DNA of 64,000 nucleotides, from NCBI GenBank assembly GCA_001897855.1, contig MKUO01000007.1:330079-394078 (forward strand). Reading direction: 5' to 3'. The position numbers were made by a program, and so were the translations under genes. Below are positions 51,362 through 61,081 of the stretch, piece by piece (position 1 is the first letter of the stretch; the number at the start of each line of letters is the position of its first letter). The notes beneath the pieces were generated by a model. That model searched no databases. It was not told the origin of the DNA and worked only from the letters and a program-made list of their open reading frames with translations. This DNA comes from Bacteroidetes bacterium 43-93. Lineage in GTDB: Bacteria > Bacteroidota > Bacteroidia > Chitinophagales > Chitinophagaceae.

Positions 51362-52675
51362 TTGATGCAGGATCAAATTAAATCTATCATCGCTGAGATT
51401 CAAGCTCAATATTTTGAGGATGACAATAATCGACCTTGGATCGTTGGCTTTAGTGGGGGGAAGGATTCAACTATGCTACTTCAATTAGTGTGGTACGCTT
51501 TGATCGAGTACCCGGCAGAACTTAGAAAAAGAAAAATATATGTTGTCTGCAATAATACATTGGTAGAAAACCCAAAAATTCTGGCATATACTGAAAAAGT
51601 CTTAGATAAGATACAAAAGGCTGCTGTTAAGAAGTCAATGCCCATTACGGTTCATCGCACCACACCGAGATTAGAAGATACTTTTTGGGTTAACCTAATC
51701 GGCAAAGGGTATCCGGCTCCTAATAATATTTTCAGGTGGTGTACAGAACGTATGAAAATCAATCCTACGACGAAATTTATTTTGGAAACGATAAGTGAAG
51801 AAGGTGAAGTTATTATTCTGCTGGGGACACGAAGCGATGAGAGCAGCAAACGAGCCAGTTCTATAAAAAAATATGGTATAGAAGGTCAAAGACTAAGAAA
51901 GCACGTGCTACCAAATGCATTTGTCTTTGCGCCAATCAAAGATGTACTGACTAAAGAAGTTTGGCAATATCTATTGCAAATGCCATCTCCATGGGGTGCA
52001 TCTAATAGAGAACTTGTCACCTTGTATAATAATGCAAGTGGTGGCGACTGCCCCCTGGTGGTAGACATCACGACACCTTCTTGTGGTAACAGCAGATTCG
52101 GATGCTGGGTTTGTACTGTCGTTAATAAAGACAAATCCATGGAAGCACTGATAGATAACGGAGAAGAATGGATGGAGCCCTTATCTATGTTGCGAGATAC
52201 GTTGGCTATGTCTCGTGATAGCGAAAAATACAGGGAGAGAAGACGTCGTGACGGTACTGAGAAAGAAGGAACGCTGGGGCCGTATAAAGCATTTTTTCGT
52301 GCCGAAGTGCTAGAAACACTTCTTAGGGCCCAAAAAGCCATTCAAGACGAGCAGCCGGAAATTTCTCCTTTGATTACTTATCAGGAGTTGGTTGCGATAC
52401 AGGTGATATGGTACAGGGATAACCTATTTCTAAATAATGTATCTGAAATATACCAGAAGGTATATGGACGAACCATTAATTTGGATTCAGTCAGTGAAGG
52501 TATCGCAAGTGAGAAACGGCTTTTGCGGGAGGTCTGTAAAGAAAATCCTGACGATTTCAATGAGATAAATAAACTATTGGAAATACAAAAGACGAAAACA
52601 ATCCTAATGAATAACAGAGGTTTGCACAATGTTTTGGAAAATCATCTTGAGAACTACATTAAGAATAGTAAATAA
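51362..52675 (+). CDS. dndC: DNA phosphorothioation protein DndC (PAPS reductase-like)
   Basis: WIVGFSGGKDSTMLLQLVW (PP-loop); CGNSRFGCWVCTVVNKDKSME Cys cluster. Confidence 0.93.
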   Translation: MMQDQIKSIIAEIQAQYFEDDNNRPWIVGFSGGKDSTMLLQLVWYALIEYPAELRKRKIYVVCNNTLVENPKILAYTEKVLDKIQKAAVKKSMPITVHRTTPRLEDTFWVNLIGKGYPAPNNIFRWCTERMKINPTTKFILETISEEGEVIILLGTRSDESSKRASSIKKYGIEGQRLRKHVLPNAFVFAPIKDVLTKEVWQYLLQMPSPWGASNRELVTLYNNASGGDCPLVVDITTPSCGNSRFGCWVCTVVNKDKSMEALIDNGEEWMEPLSMLRDTLAMSRDSEKYRERRRRDGTEKEGTLGPYKAFFRAEVLETLLRAQKAIQDEQPEISPLITYQELVAIQVIWYRDNLFLNNVSEIYQKVYGRTINLDSVSEGIASEKRLLREVCKENPDDFNEINKLLEIQKTKTILMNNRGLHNVLENHLENYIKNSK

Positions 52676-52677
52676 CA

Positions 52678-54762
52678 ATGTTTATAAGCAATATTACTCT
52701 TGAAGATTTTAAAATTTATTATGGTCATCAAAAAGTCGTATTTCCACGTGATCCCCAAAAAAATGTATTTATCATTTCCGGTAATAACGGGTTTGGGAAA
52801 ACAACATTACTTAATTCGTTAGTTTGGTGCTTGTATGGAAAATTGATGATTGATGTTGATGATAAATACCGTTCGGAAATTTATGATGCAGGCGGGTATA
52901 AAAAATTCGCAGCTGGTAATCTAAATAAATATGCTCAGGCTAAAGGGCATTCTTCCTACAGCGTATCTCTGGCCATTACGGATATTTCCATTCCTAGTTT
53001 GTCTTGCGATGAACTAATTATTAAGAGGACATTCGATTTGAGGCGACAGGAAGATAAGATAGAGATATTATTAGATGGCAAAGAGAATGAGTTAACTAGA
53101 GAAGTTGGCCCTGATATCTTTATTAACGATTTTATTTTACCAAAGGAAATAGCTAAATTTTTCTTCTTCGATGCTGAGAAGATTGTGTCTTTAGCTGAGA
53201 TGAAATCAATTGATGACAAACGGAAATTGAGTTTGGCTTATTCTGAAGTCCTAGGTATAAAAAAATATGAGGACCTTAAGATCAACCTAGAAGAAATAAG
53301 AATACGACTAAGGAAGGATACTGTCTCAGGTGCCGAAGGTAAAAAATACGCTCAATTGCAAAAGGAGCTATTACAATGTCTGACCCTTATTCAGGAGTAT
53401 GAAGATCAGATCACCGCTTTAAAAGATGAAAAAATTACACTTAAGTCTTCGTCGGAGCAGTATCAGATAAAATTGATACGGGAAGGGAATTCTCTAACAA
53501 TTGACGAGCTTAAGTTATTAAGAGAAAGAAAGGATAAGCTGGCTAAGGAAGCTGAAAAACTTCGTGAGCAATTAAAAGAGATGATGGAGCTAGCTCCATT
53601 TGCGATAAGTGGGAAGCTGTTGGAACGAACCTATCAACAAGTCGCGTCAGAGTATTTGCAGGCTAAGCAATCTGTAGATCCAACTGTACTAAAGGCCAAA
53701 CTCCAGAAAGTAAAAAAGGACCTTGCTAAAGAATTCCAACACCTGCGTTTAAGCAATACAGCTTTAAAACAGCTATCTCAGTCCTTCTCAGATAGTATTG
53801 AGAGACATTTTGCAATTGCACATCAAGCAGACCTTGCCAAAACCGTTCTGGTAAACTTTACAGATAGTGAAAAACATGAGTTTGACGCAATCTACAACAA
53901 CCTAAAATATTCATTCAGTAGGGCATTTAAAGATCTGACATCTACCTATAAAAACAACCGTGTTGCATTCAACAAGGTGATCCGCCAGTTATCTGATGCA
54001 GAGGCGAAAGAAGATGACATACTAATACGAGAAATTCGTCAACAAAAAACTGAGCTAGATGATCGAATCGATCAAATTGACGAGCGGATCAACTACTTGA
54101 ATTTTGAAATCGGCAGCCTTCAGAAGGAGAATGCAAACAAATCAAAGTTGGTTAGTGAGCTAGAGAAGAAGATTGCGTTGCTTGACATGGACAAAGAAAA
54201 AGACGAAGTTGCTGTGAGACTTATTAGTGAATTAAACGCATTTCTCGTTAGTCTGAAGTTGGAAAAGAAAATATCACTCGAAAGTCGTATTCGAAAGGAG
54301 TTGAACGTCTTGATGCATAAGCGCGGTTTTATAAACAAGGTTAGTGTTGAAATATCAAACGAGTTGATCGATATACATCTGCTGGATCGAAAAGGTAATG
54401 TTATCGCCAAAGAAGCACTTTCAAAAGGGGAACAACAACTTTATGCTACTGCCTTGCTGAAGTCCTTAGTTGATGAATCAAATATCCAATTTCCTGTGTT
54501 TATCGATTCCCCTCTTCAAAAGTTTGACAAGACGCATTCCCATAATATCATTAAGGATTTTTACCCCGGCATTTCAGACCAGGTAGTGCTTTTCCCGCTA
54601 ATCGAAAAGGAAATGACCTATGAAGAATTTGAAATGTTGGTACCAAAAATTAACAAGGCTTACCTCATAAAGCAGGAGGAAGAATACCATTCTGATTTGA
54701 TCGAGGTACAGCCAACACAGTTGTTCAAACAAGCTAAAGAAATCTATGAGTACGTTCGCTAG
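52678..54762 (+). CDS. dndD: DNA phosphorothioation protein DndD (SMC/RecF-like ATPase)
   Basis: IISGNNGFGKTTLLNSLVWCLYG; coiled coil; ALSKGEQQLYATALL; FPVFIDSPLQKFD. Confidence 0.92.
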   Translation: MFISNITLEDFKIYYGHQKVVFPRDPQKNVFIISGNNGFGKTTLLNSLVWCLYGKLMIDVDDKYRSEIYDAGGYKKFAAGNLNKYAQAKGHSSYSVSLAITDISIPSLSCDELIIKRTFDLRRQEDKIEILLDGKENELTREVGPDIFINDFILPKEIAKFFFFDAEKIVSLAEMKSIDDKRKLSLAYSEVLGIKKYEDLKINLEEIRIRLRKDTVSGAEGKKYAQLQKELLQCLTLIQEYEDQITALKDEKITLKSSSEQYQIKLIREGNSLTIDELKLLRERKDKLAKEAEKLREQLKEMMELAPFAISGKLLERTYQQVASEYLQAKQSVDPTVLKAKLQKVKKDLAKEFQHLRLSNTALKQLSQSFSDSIERHFAIAHQADLAKTVLVNFTDSEKHEFDAIYNNLKYSFSRAFKDLTSTYKNNRVAFNKVIRQLSDAEAKEDDILIREIRQQKTELDDRIDQIDERINYLNFEIGSLQKENANKSKLVSELEKKIALLDMDKEKDEVAVRLISELNAFLVSLKLEKKISLESRIRKELNVLMHKRGFINKVSVEISNELIDIHLLDRKGNVIAKEALSKGEQQLYATALLKSLVDESNIQFPVFIDSPLQKFDKTHSHNIIKDFYPGISDQVVLFPLIEKEMTYEEFEMLVPKINKAYLIKQEEEYHSDLIEVQPTQLFKQAKEIYEYVR

Positions 54763-55147
54763 TATAAAAACATCCGCTGCCAATAAGGAAGTTGTTACTG
54801 ACCTGACTCGCAAACTAGGCTTGGGCCCTGAAAATGTAATAGCTAGATTGGCAATGTGTTATTCGTTATCGACTGATACAAAGTTCACAGTAAAGGATGT
54901 GCAAGATTCTAAGGGAAAGGAATATAGCCGAAATGTTTTGTTTGGTGTTAACTTTCCTCATTACTTGGCTATGATATGCACACATTACCAAGTATATAAA
55001 ACAGACAAGGATATACCCAAATATATCAAGATGCACATCGACCATGGTTTGCAGCTTATTGATGAGGAACTTAGACGTAATATTACTTTAACAGGGTTCG
55101 ACTTTATGGTTCACAAAATTGAAGCGGGGCTGAGTTGTTTTAAATAG
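54746..55147 (+). CDS. dndE: DNA phosphorothioation protein DndE
   Basis: 133 aa; ENVIARLAMCYSLS, ICTHYQVYKTDKDIPKYIKMHIDHGLQLIDEE; overlaps dndD 3' end. Confidence 0.88.
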   Translation: MSTFASIKTSAANKEVVTDLTRKLGLGPENVIARLAMCYSLSTDTKFTVKDVQDSKGKEYSRNVLFGVNFPHYLAMICTHYQVYKTDKDIPKYIKMHIDHGLQLIDEELRRNITLTGFDFMVHKIEAGLSCFK

Positions 55148-55152
55148 TACTT

Positions 55153-57327
55153 ATGAGCAAAGTAGAGAACGTGCGTTTTTCTGTTGATGCCGGGATCATT
55201 AACCGCCTTGGCGTTGAATTGGTAAGCAAATCGGAAACAGCAGTTTCTGAGCTTATCAAGAACGCATATGATGCTGATGCAAATCATGTATATGTAACTT
55301 TCTATGATGCTAGTAGAAATGAGGGAGGCACCTTAACTATAGATGATGATGGCTCAGGAATGACCAAGCAGCAGCTTATCTCAGGATTTATGAGGCTGGC
55401 TACATCCGACAAACTACATCATCCAGTTTCAGAGAAATTCAATAGACCCAGGGCAGGGAAAAAGGGAATTGGCCGGTTTGCTACTCAGCGGCTAGGTGAA
55501 CGTCTTGTTATCACCACTCAAACCGCGACTGCAAAGACGGCGTACCAGCTAACTATAGACTGGAACAAATATCAAGCTGATATCGAAATTACATCTGTCA
55601 ACAACGCTTTAAGAGTTGTGCCAAAAACAAAGCCGCATGGCACAACTCTTACTATAGAATTTCTGCGAGACACTTGGAGCGAAGCAGATATCAAGAGAGT
55701 ATATAGATATGTGTCCGAATTGATACAGCCAAACCTTCTTAAGGTTTCCAATAAATCTATCGTGCAGGAGGATCGATCTGAGGCTTTCGAGGTTACTTTT
55801 CGCCAGAACAAAGACAAGGAGCCGATAGCAGATGTTCAGACGATGATATTTGATCGTGCGATTCTGGTCATAAGCGGCTATATTGATAAAAATGGATATG
55901 GCTTTTGCAAAGTGGACAGTAAAAAGTTCAAATTGTCAGACACAATCAAAATCAGTAGCGATTCTAAAGGTAATATAGTGCGGCCATTTCAAGCCTTGAA
56001 GGGAAGTAGTGTTGTATTTAAAGTTTACTACTTCATTGGCGACAAAGCTGAGTTTTATTACCAGAACGTCTCCAAAATGGAACTAAAAGGTGTCATGGAT
56101 CATCTGAAAAAGGATGGTGGCGTAAAGATATACCGGAATGGGTTTAAAGTTGCACCGTACGGAGATAAAGGTAACGACTGGTTGGAGATTTCTAAAAAGA
56201 CACGAATTGGAAGCGGCGTACCTTTTACCAACAATAATCTCATTGGATTTGTACAAATAAATGACAGCGGAAAGATATTTTTTGAAGAGATAGCCGGAAG
56301 GGAGGGCATTATTGAAAAGGAAGCCTTCAGGAACTTACAGTCCTTTGTTTCGATCGCTATAGAAGCCGGCTTTCGAAATTTCGTATCTAAGTTCAAAAAA
56401 TCAACTGCCTACAAGGAAGCCAATAAAAAAAGTGCTGCTCCGGTTACCCAACAGACTGTTCAGGCAACCCTCTCTCAAATACAAAAAGCTTCTGAAACAT
56501 TATCAGCAGATGATAAGACTGAAGAACAGAAAGCTAAGGCTACAGAGACTATCAATAAGGCGGTTGAATCATTGACCAAACAGACAAATACAGTTGTTGG
56601 TGAGCTGGAGATGTTACGGGTTTTAGCCGGTGTTGGGTTAACGATCGGAGAGTTCATACACGAAGTGAAACAATTCACGCCGTCGTTCAGTGGCTATATA
56701 ACAAATCTAAAAGGCAAAAAATTGGGCCCGGAGGTAACTTCTATCCTCAGCAATATGCAAGATGTCTTTACCTCATTTCAATCCTACACAGCATACTTTG
56801 ATGCAACTATTTCTCAGAACGTTTTGCGAGAGTTGCACCCTATCGATCTTAGGGATGCTGTAGAAGCTTTCGAGAAGATTGTGAAGTCAGACCTGGTAAG
56901 ACGTGGTATTGAGCTTAAGACCGAATTCAAAGGGTGGGATCTTCTTACGCAACCAATGCACGTGTCAGAATGGAATACCATTTTGCAAAACCTGTATTCC
57001 AACTCCAAAAAGGCAATTCTAAGAACCGGAAGAAAAGGAAAAATACTGATCAAATGCGGCAAGTCTGAAGAAAAACTAGTCCTTTCATTTTGCGATAACG
57101 GTGATGGTATAGAAGAACAGTACCATTCTCGAATTTTCGATGCATTTTATACATCATCTACACCAGTTTCATCTGCAACAACCAATGAAGTGACAGGCAC
57201 TGGTCTAGGTTTACATATTCTTAAGCAAATAATTGTCAATAGACACGGTAAAATTTTTATTGACGAGCCCTTTGGAATTTATAAAACTTGTATTAGTATA
57301 GAGTTACCATTGTACGTCGAAAACTAA
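55153..57327 (+). CDS. dual GHKL ATPase: N-terminal Hsp90/MORC-like and C-terminal histidine-kinase-like domains
   Basis: N: SELIKNAYDADA, IDDDGSGM, GKKGIGRFA; C: H-box-like GEFIHEVKQFTPSFSGYI, ILQNLYSNSKKAI, FCDNGDGI, GTGLGLHILKQI. Confidence 0.85.
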   Translation: MSKVENVRFSVDAGIINRLGVELVSKSETAVSELIKNAYDADANHVYVTFYDASRNEGGTLTIDDDGSGMTKQQLISGFMRLATSDKLHHPVSEKFNRPRAGKKGIGRFATQRLGERLVITTQTATAKTAYQLTIDWNKYQADIEITSVNNALRVVPKTKPHGTTLTIEFLRDTWSEADIKRVYRYVSELIQPNLLKVSNKSIVQEDRSEAFEVTFRQNKDKEPIADVQTMIFDRAILVISGYIDKNGYGFCKVDSKKFKLSDTIKISSDSKGNIVRPFQALKGSSVVFKVYYFIGDKAEFYYQNVSKMELKGVMDHLKKDGGVKIYRNGFKVAPYGDKGNDWLEISKKTRIGSGVPFTNNNLIGFVQINDSGKIFFEEIAGREGIIEKEAFRNLQSFVSIAIEAGFRNFVSKFKKSTAYKEANKKSAAPVTQQTVQATLSQIQKASETLSADDKTEEQKAKATETINKAVESLTKQTNTVVGELEMLRVLAGVGLTIGEFIHEVKQFTPSFSGYITNLKGKKLGPEVTSILSNMQDVFTSFQSYTAYFDATISQNVLRELHPIDLRDAVEAFEKIVKSDLVRRGIELKTEFKGWDLLTQPMHVSEWNTILQNLYSNSKKAILRTGRKGKILIKCGKSEEKLVLSFCDNGDGIEEQYHSRIFDAFYTSSTPVSSATTNEVTGTGLGLHILKQIIVNRHGKIFIDEPFGIYKTCISIELPLYVEN

Positions 57328-57332
57328 TTACC

Positions 57333-58439
57333 ATGAGTGCTCGCTATATGTATATTGATGACCAGCCAGATAAGGCTGGAGGCATTGAAGCAGGCTTATC
57401 TGCCACGGACTACCTTAAGGTCAAACTTTTCCCTGCAGAAACCTGGAGTAAACAAATACAAACCATATTCGAGTCGAGAAAGGATTTTAACGGTTTACTA
57501 CTAGACCTACAATTAAGAATACCTGAAGGCGAGCTGATGTATGATGCCCCGGCGTTAGCCCAACAGCTACGCAACCTTGCGAAGGAAGGAAAGTTAGAAG
57601 ATTGGCCAATCATATTGTGCACTACCGATGACCTTTTTCTACAGATGTACGACAAAAGCACGAATGATGATCTATTCGACAGGATTTTCTACAAGGAGAA
57701 CTGGTCACCTTCGGTATGCAAAAGGGATCTGCTAGAATTTGAATCTCTTGCCATAGGATACGATCGTATCAAAGCTGCTATTCGAGATAATCTTGGTATC
57801 GCAGGCCTATTAAATTCAGACAGTAAAGCAATTATCACTCAAGTTGCTGACAAATTGCCAGAGGCAAAAACAGTACATAGCATTGCGGCCTTTCTCCTTA
57901 AACAACTGGTCATTAAGCCAGGCCTTTTGATTGATGAAGATATCTTAGCGATAAGACTTGGTGTTGATGCTCAAAAATCTGACTGGGAGGCACTTAAAGC
58001 AACCTTTGACAGTTTTCGTTATAAAGGTGTTTTTTCTGATGGCTGGAGCAGGTGGTGGATAGGTGATATTATGAAATGGTGGCGTCAGATATCGGAAGGC
58101 GGTTCATTACGCAATTCGAAAGCTGAAGATAAAGTCAAACTCCTTCAGCAGGTTACGAAGATCACCAATATTACGCCCATTGCAATTCCTGACCACCACT
58201 CTCAGAGTAGCTTTTGGTATAAGTGTAATATCACTAAAACTCCACTAAATAGCGATGATGGCATTTTAATCAAAGGGCAGGACAAGAACTTTGACTGGCA
58301 AGATAAGGAGTATATATCCATGTACCATATCTGGACTGCTGCCAGCAAAAAGAAGGAAGATGAGATATTAAACAAAGTTTCATCGACGGACGCCGATAAA
58401 ATTAAAGACATTTTTGGCCTGAAAAGGAAGAGCATATGA
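57333..58439 (+). CDS. receiver-like domain protein with uncharacterised C-terminus
   Basis: MYIDDQPDK acidic pair, NGLLLDLQL phosphoacceptor-like Asp, IILCTTDD Thr, IFYKENW Lys. Confidence 0.7.
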   Translation: MSARYMYIDDQPDKAGGIEAGLSATDYLKVKLFPAETWSKQIQTIFESRKDFNGLLLDLQLRIPEGELMYDAPALAQQLRNLAKEGKLEDWPIILCTTDDLFLQMYDKSTNDDLFDRIFYKENWSPSVCKRDLLEFESLAIGYDRIKAAIRDNLGIAGLLNSDSKAIITQVADKLPEAKTVHSIAAFLLKQLVIKPGLLIDEDILAIRLGVDAQKSDWEALKATFDSFRYKGVFSDGWSRWWIGDIMKWWRQISEGGSLRNSKAEDKVKLLQQVTKITNITPIAIPDHHSQSSFWYKCNITKTPLNSDDGILIKGQDKNFDWQDKEYISMYHIWTAASKKKEDEILNKVSSTDADKIKDIFGLKRKSI

Positions 58440-59200
58440 TTGCTGTAAAAGAATTGATGGTCCGGCATCATAAGCTATTGACAGAATTGAATACATCATT
58501 CATTCAGGAACATGGATCTCCGCTATTTATTGACTTAGCCAAGCTAGCTGAATGCTGCAATTCCTGCGATGTTGATGATGATACCATCACATATGATGCA
58601 CCCAAAATAACAGTAAGAAACTACTTTCCACCAGCACATACGATTCCCGCTAGCAATAGCCACGGAATTCAACACATCGACATTGCATTATCGTTAAACA
58701 ACATTACTATTCGGAAACCGGCAGCCAAAATACAGGACCCTTTAACTCGCCTTGATGGATTCGATATAACGTTACAGACACAACACAACCACCCCAACTA
58801 TTATTATGCCTCCTGGCATTTAGATAAGAGAATTGTGAGTGAGCGGTACTCATTGATCGAGCCCGAGTATCATTTGACATTCGGTGGCAGAAATATGGAA
58901 AAATTGTACGCTCAAAATATGGACTTTGGTTCAGCACTAATTGTGCGGGCACCGAGAATTATGCATCCTCCAATGGATGTAATTTTGGGAATTGATTTTA
59001 TTTTGAATCAATTTATTGACCGAGAGTACAGTGGCGATATATTGGAAAATGTCAGTTATAGGGATATTGTTTCAACAATGAGAGGATACCTCTGGAAACC
59101 GTTTGCAACAGGTCTGGCTAAGAATTTTTACACTTCATGGAACGATAGCCATAATCTATCGTTTGACGATGAATTTTGTAAAAACGTAGTTGGAGACTAA
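58436..59200 (+). CDS. hypothetical protein, 4-bp overlap with upstream gene
   Basis: 254 aa ORF, ATGA coupling. Confidence 0.75.
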   Translation: MIAVKELMVRHHKLLTELNTSFIQEHGSPLFIDLAKLAECCNSCDVDDDTITYDAPKITVRNYFPPAHTIPASNSHGIQHIDIALSLNNITIRKPAAKIQDPLTRLDGFDITLQTQHNHPNYYYASWHLDKRIVSERYSLIEPEYHLTFGGRNMEKLYAQNMDFGSALIVRAPRIMHPPMDVILGIDFILNQFIDREYSGDILENVSYRDIVSTMRGYLWKPFATGLAKNFYTSWNDSHNLSFDDEFCKNVVGD

Positions 59201-59253
59201 GTAGTTGACTAATAATTCAATTATATGTATTTTGAGTTGCAGACTATCCCTAC

Positions 59254-60063
59254 ATGCCAAAGACAACTATAAAAGAGGCGATAATAGCTGTGCTGACGCG
59301 AGTCGGTAAGCCACTATCTATTAAAGAAATCTACGCGAAAATTATTGAGTGGGACTACTATAGATTTCGCGCAGAGAGACCGGAGGGAATAGTTGCCGTC
59401 GAAATTAGGCGTCATGCCAAAGGTGTCGAATTTCCAACTGCTCATCCTAATAAATATTATCAAATACAACCCGATGGAAGGTTCTGGTTGTTAGACGAAT
59501 CAATTGAACCAGATGTACCAGTTAATACCAACCCGACTAATGGGATAATACATCCTATTAGCGAAACGATTAAAAGGCAGCATCAGCAATATATTGCGGA
59601 GTTTAAATTGCAAATTATTAGCCAGCTAAAGGAGATTGATCCTCAGACGTTTGAAGCTTTTTCAAAAAAACTTTTGGAGGTATATGGATTCAAGGACATG
59701 CAAGTCACACAGTATTCTAAAGATGGCGGCATTGACGGATATGGGAAGCTGAAAGTAGGAATAACACATTTGAATGTTGCGTTTCAATCAAAACGGTGGA
59801 AGCAAAATACGGTATCGAAAAAAGAGATACAGTCTTTCAGAGGCGATATCCAAGGGAAATTCGAGCAAGGCATTTATTTCACAACATCTATTTTCTCTAA
59901 AGACGCGAAGACGGTAAGCATACAAAAAGGTGCAGTTCCAATTATTCTTATAGATGGTGCAACAATCATTGATATAATGGTTGATAAAAAATTTGGTATA
60001 GAGGTTGAGAATTTGCCAATTTATGTTAATGCTCTGGACAGAGCTTTAACGGAAGAATTATAA
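59254..60063 (+). CDS. restriction endonuclease: HARE/winged-helix-like N-term + Mrr-type PD-(D/E)XK
   Basis: TIKEAIIAVLTRVGKPLSIKEIYAKI; DPQTFEAFSKKLLEVYGFKDMQVTQYSKDGGIDGYG...VAFQSKRW. Confidence 0.85.
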   Translation: MPKTTIKEAIIAVLTRVGKPLSIKEIYAKIIEWDYYRFRAERPEGIVAVEIRRHAKGVEFPTAHPNKYYQIQPDGRFWLLDESIEPDVPVNTNPTNGIIHPISETIKRQHQQYIAEFKLQIISQLKEIDPQTFEAFSKKLLEVYGFKDMQVTQYSKDGGIDGYGKLKVGITHLNVAFQSKRWKQNTVSKKEIQSFRGDIQGKFEQGIYFTTSIFSKDAKTVSIQKGAVPIILIDGATIIDIMVDKKFGIEVENLPIYVNALDRALTEEL

Positions 60064-60460
60064 TGTCTGCCTATAATCATTCCATAATTTGCTCCACTCA
60101 TGGTCCATTGGTCGACATACCTAATCAATGTAATAACATTGTCTGATTTTTAGCTTTTTTAGATCCACTGATGATACAATATCGTCATGGTTTAGAATTG
60201 CATCAGGTATCCAGTCTGTAGATTATAACAGTATGCTATTTGACGAAAGTACTACATGATGTCGGCCCGCTTACGAATATGAAACGTAAAGTCAGAATTT
60301 AACGCTAAGCTATTAAAAGGGCTTACGATATTTTCATTCATATGGGGAGGCCTAGAAGCTCTCATCTCCTCTTTGAAATTACGTCCTTGTCCCTATAGGG
60401 GAGGAAAGATCAATTTTGCCCAACAACTATTTCTAAAAATTTTGCAAAATATAAAAAACA

Positions 60461-60479
60461 TTATCTTAAATTAAGGTAA
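60461..60479. promoter_or_regulatory. inverted repeat upstream of membrane protein-dndB pair
   Basis: TTATCTTAA-A-TTAAGGTAA, one mismatch, ~15 bp before ATG 60495. Confidence 0.4.
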
Positions 60480-60494
60480 AAACACAATTTCACT

Positions 60495-61079
60495 ATGCGT
60501 TTTAGTATCGTGACTACCGAAGAGAAGAAATTTCTAAAAGAAGTTGAGTTATCAAATAATACAGATATTTCATTTTGGAAGGTCAATAATATAATAATCC
60601 CAGCTATCACAATATTCCTGACAATCATTGTCTATGCTGCATTCAAACACAGACATGAGCAGCCATGGGAATTTGTGGCATTTGTAAACCTCATATTGAA
60701 TGGCTCGATACCAATGATAGCCCTTAATAGATTGAGCGGAATAGGTATATATCTTTTTAAGTATGACAAAAGTAAAGAGAAGGAGCTTGGAATAAGTGAC
60801 ACCTATCCCTTAAGGACAAGAATGTTTTTTTGGCTCTTTTTTTTGGTAGTCAGTACAGCAATTCTTTACATGTATCAAGTTATAAATAATCCGTTTACCT
60901 CATCTTGGTGGCTGTTGGTAATATTTTTACTCTCGATAACATCCGTTTATACATCTATTACTTTGGCAAAAAATATTTTTTTGCTTCAGGAAAAAATGCT
61001 TGAAAATACTTTCTATGACTCTGTCAACGAGGAAGCACAAAAGAGAAAAGACCATCTTGAAAATAAATACGGCAAATAG
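60495..61079 (+). CDS. membrane protein (about four TM helices)
   Basis: four hydrophobic segments, charged C-terminal tail. Confidence 0.75.
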   Translation: MRFSIVTTEEKKFLKEVELSNNTDISFWKVNNIIIPAITIFLTIIVYAAFKHRHEQPWEFVAFVNLILNGSIPMIALNRLSGIGIYLFKYDKSKEKELGISDTYPLRTRMFFWLFFLVVSTAILYMYQVINNPFTSSWWLLVIFLLSITSVYTSITLAKNIFLLQEKMLENTFYDSVNEEAQKRKDHLENKYGK

Positions 61080-61081
61080 TT

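Noticed and set aside
55153-58439. Detocs or an ordinary two-component system
   Set aside because: No sensor/TPR or TM region, two GHKL domains rather than one, no recognisable Detocs-type effector, and tight linkage with dndCDE; similarity is limited to kinase-like and receiver-like motifs
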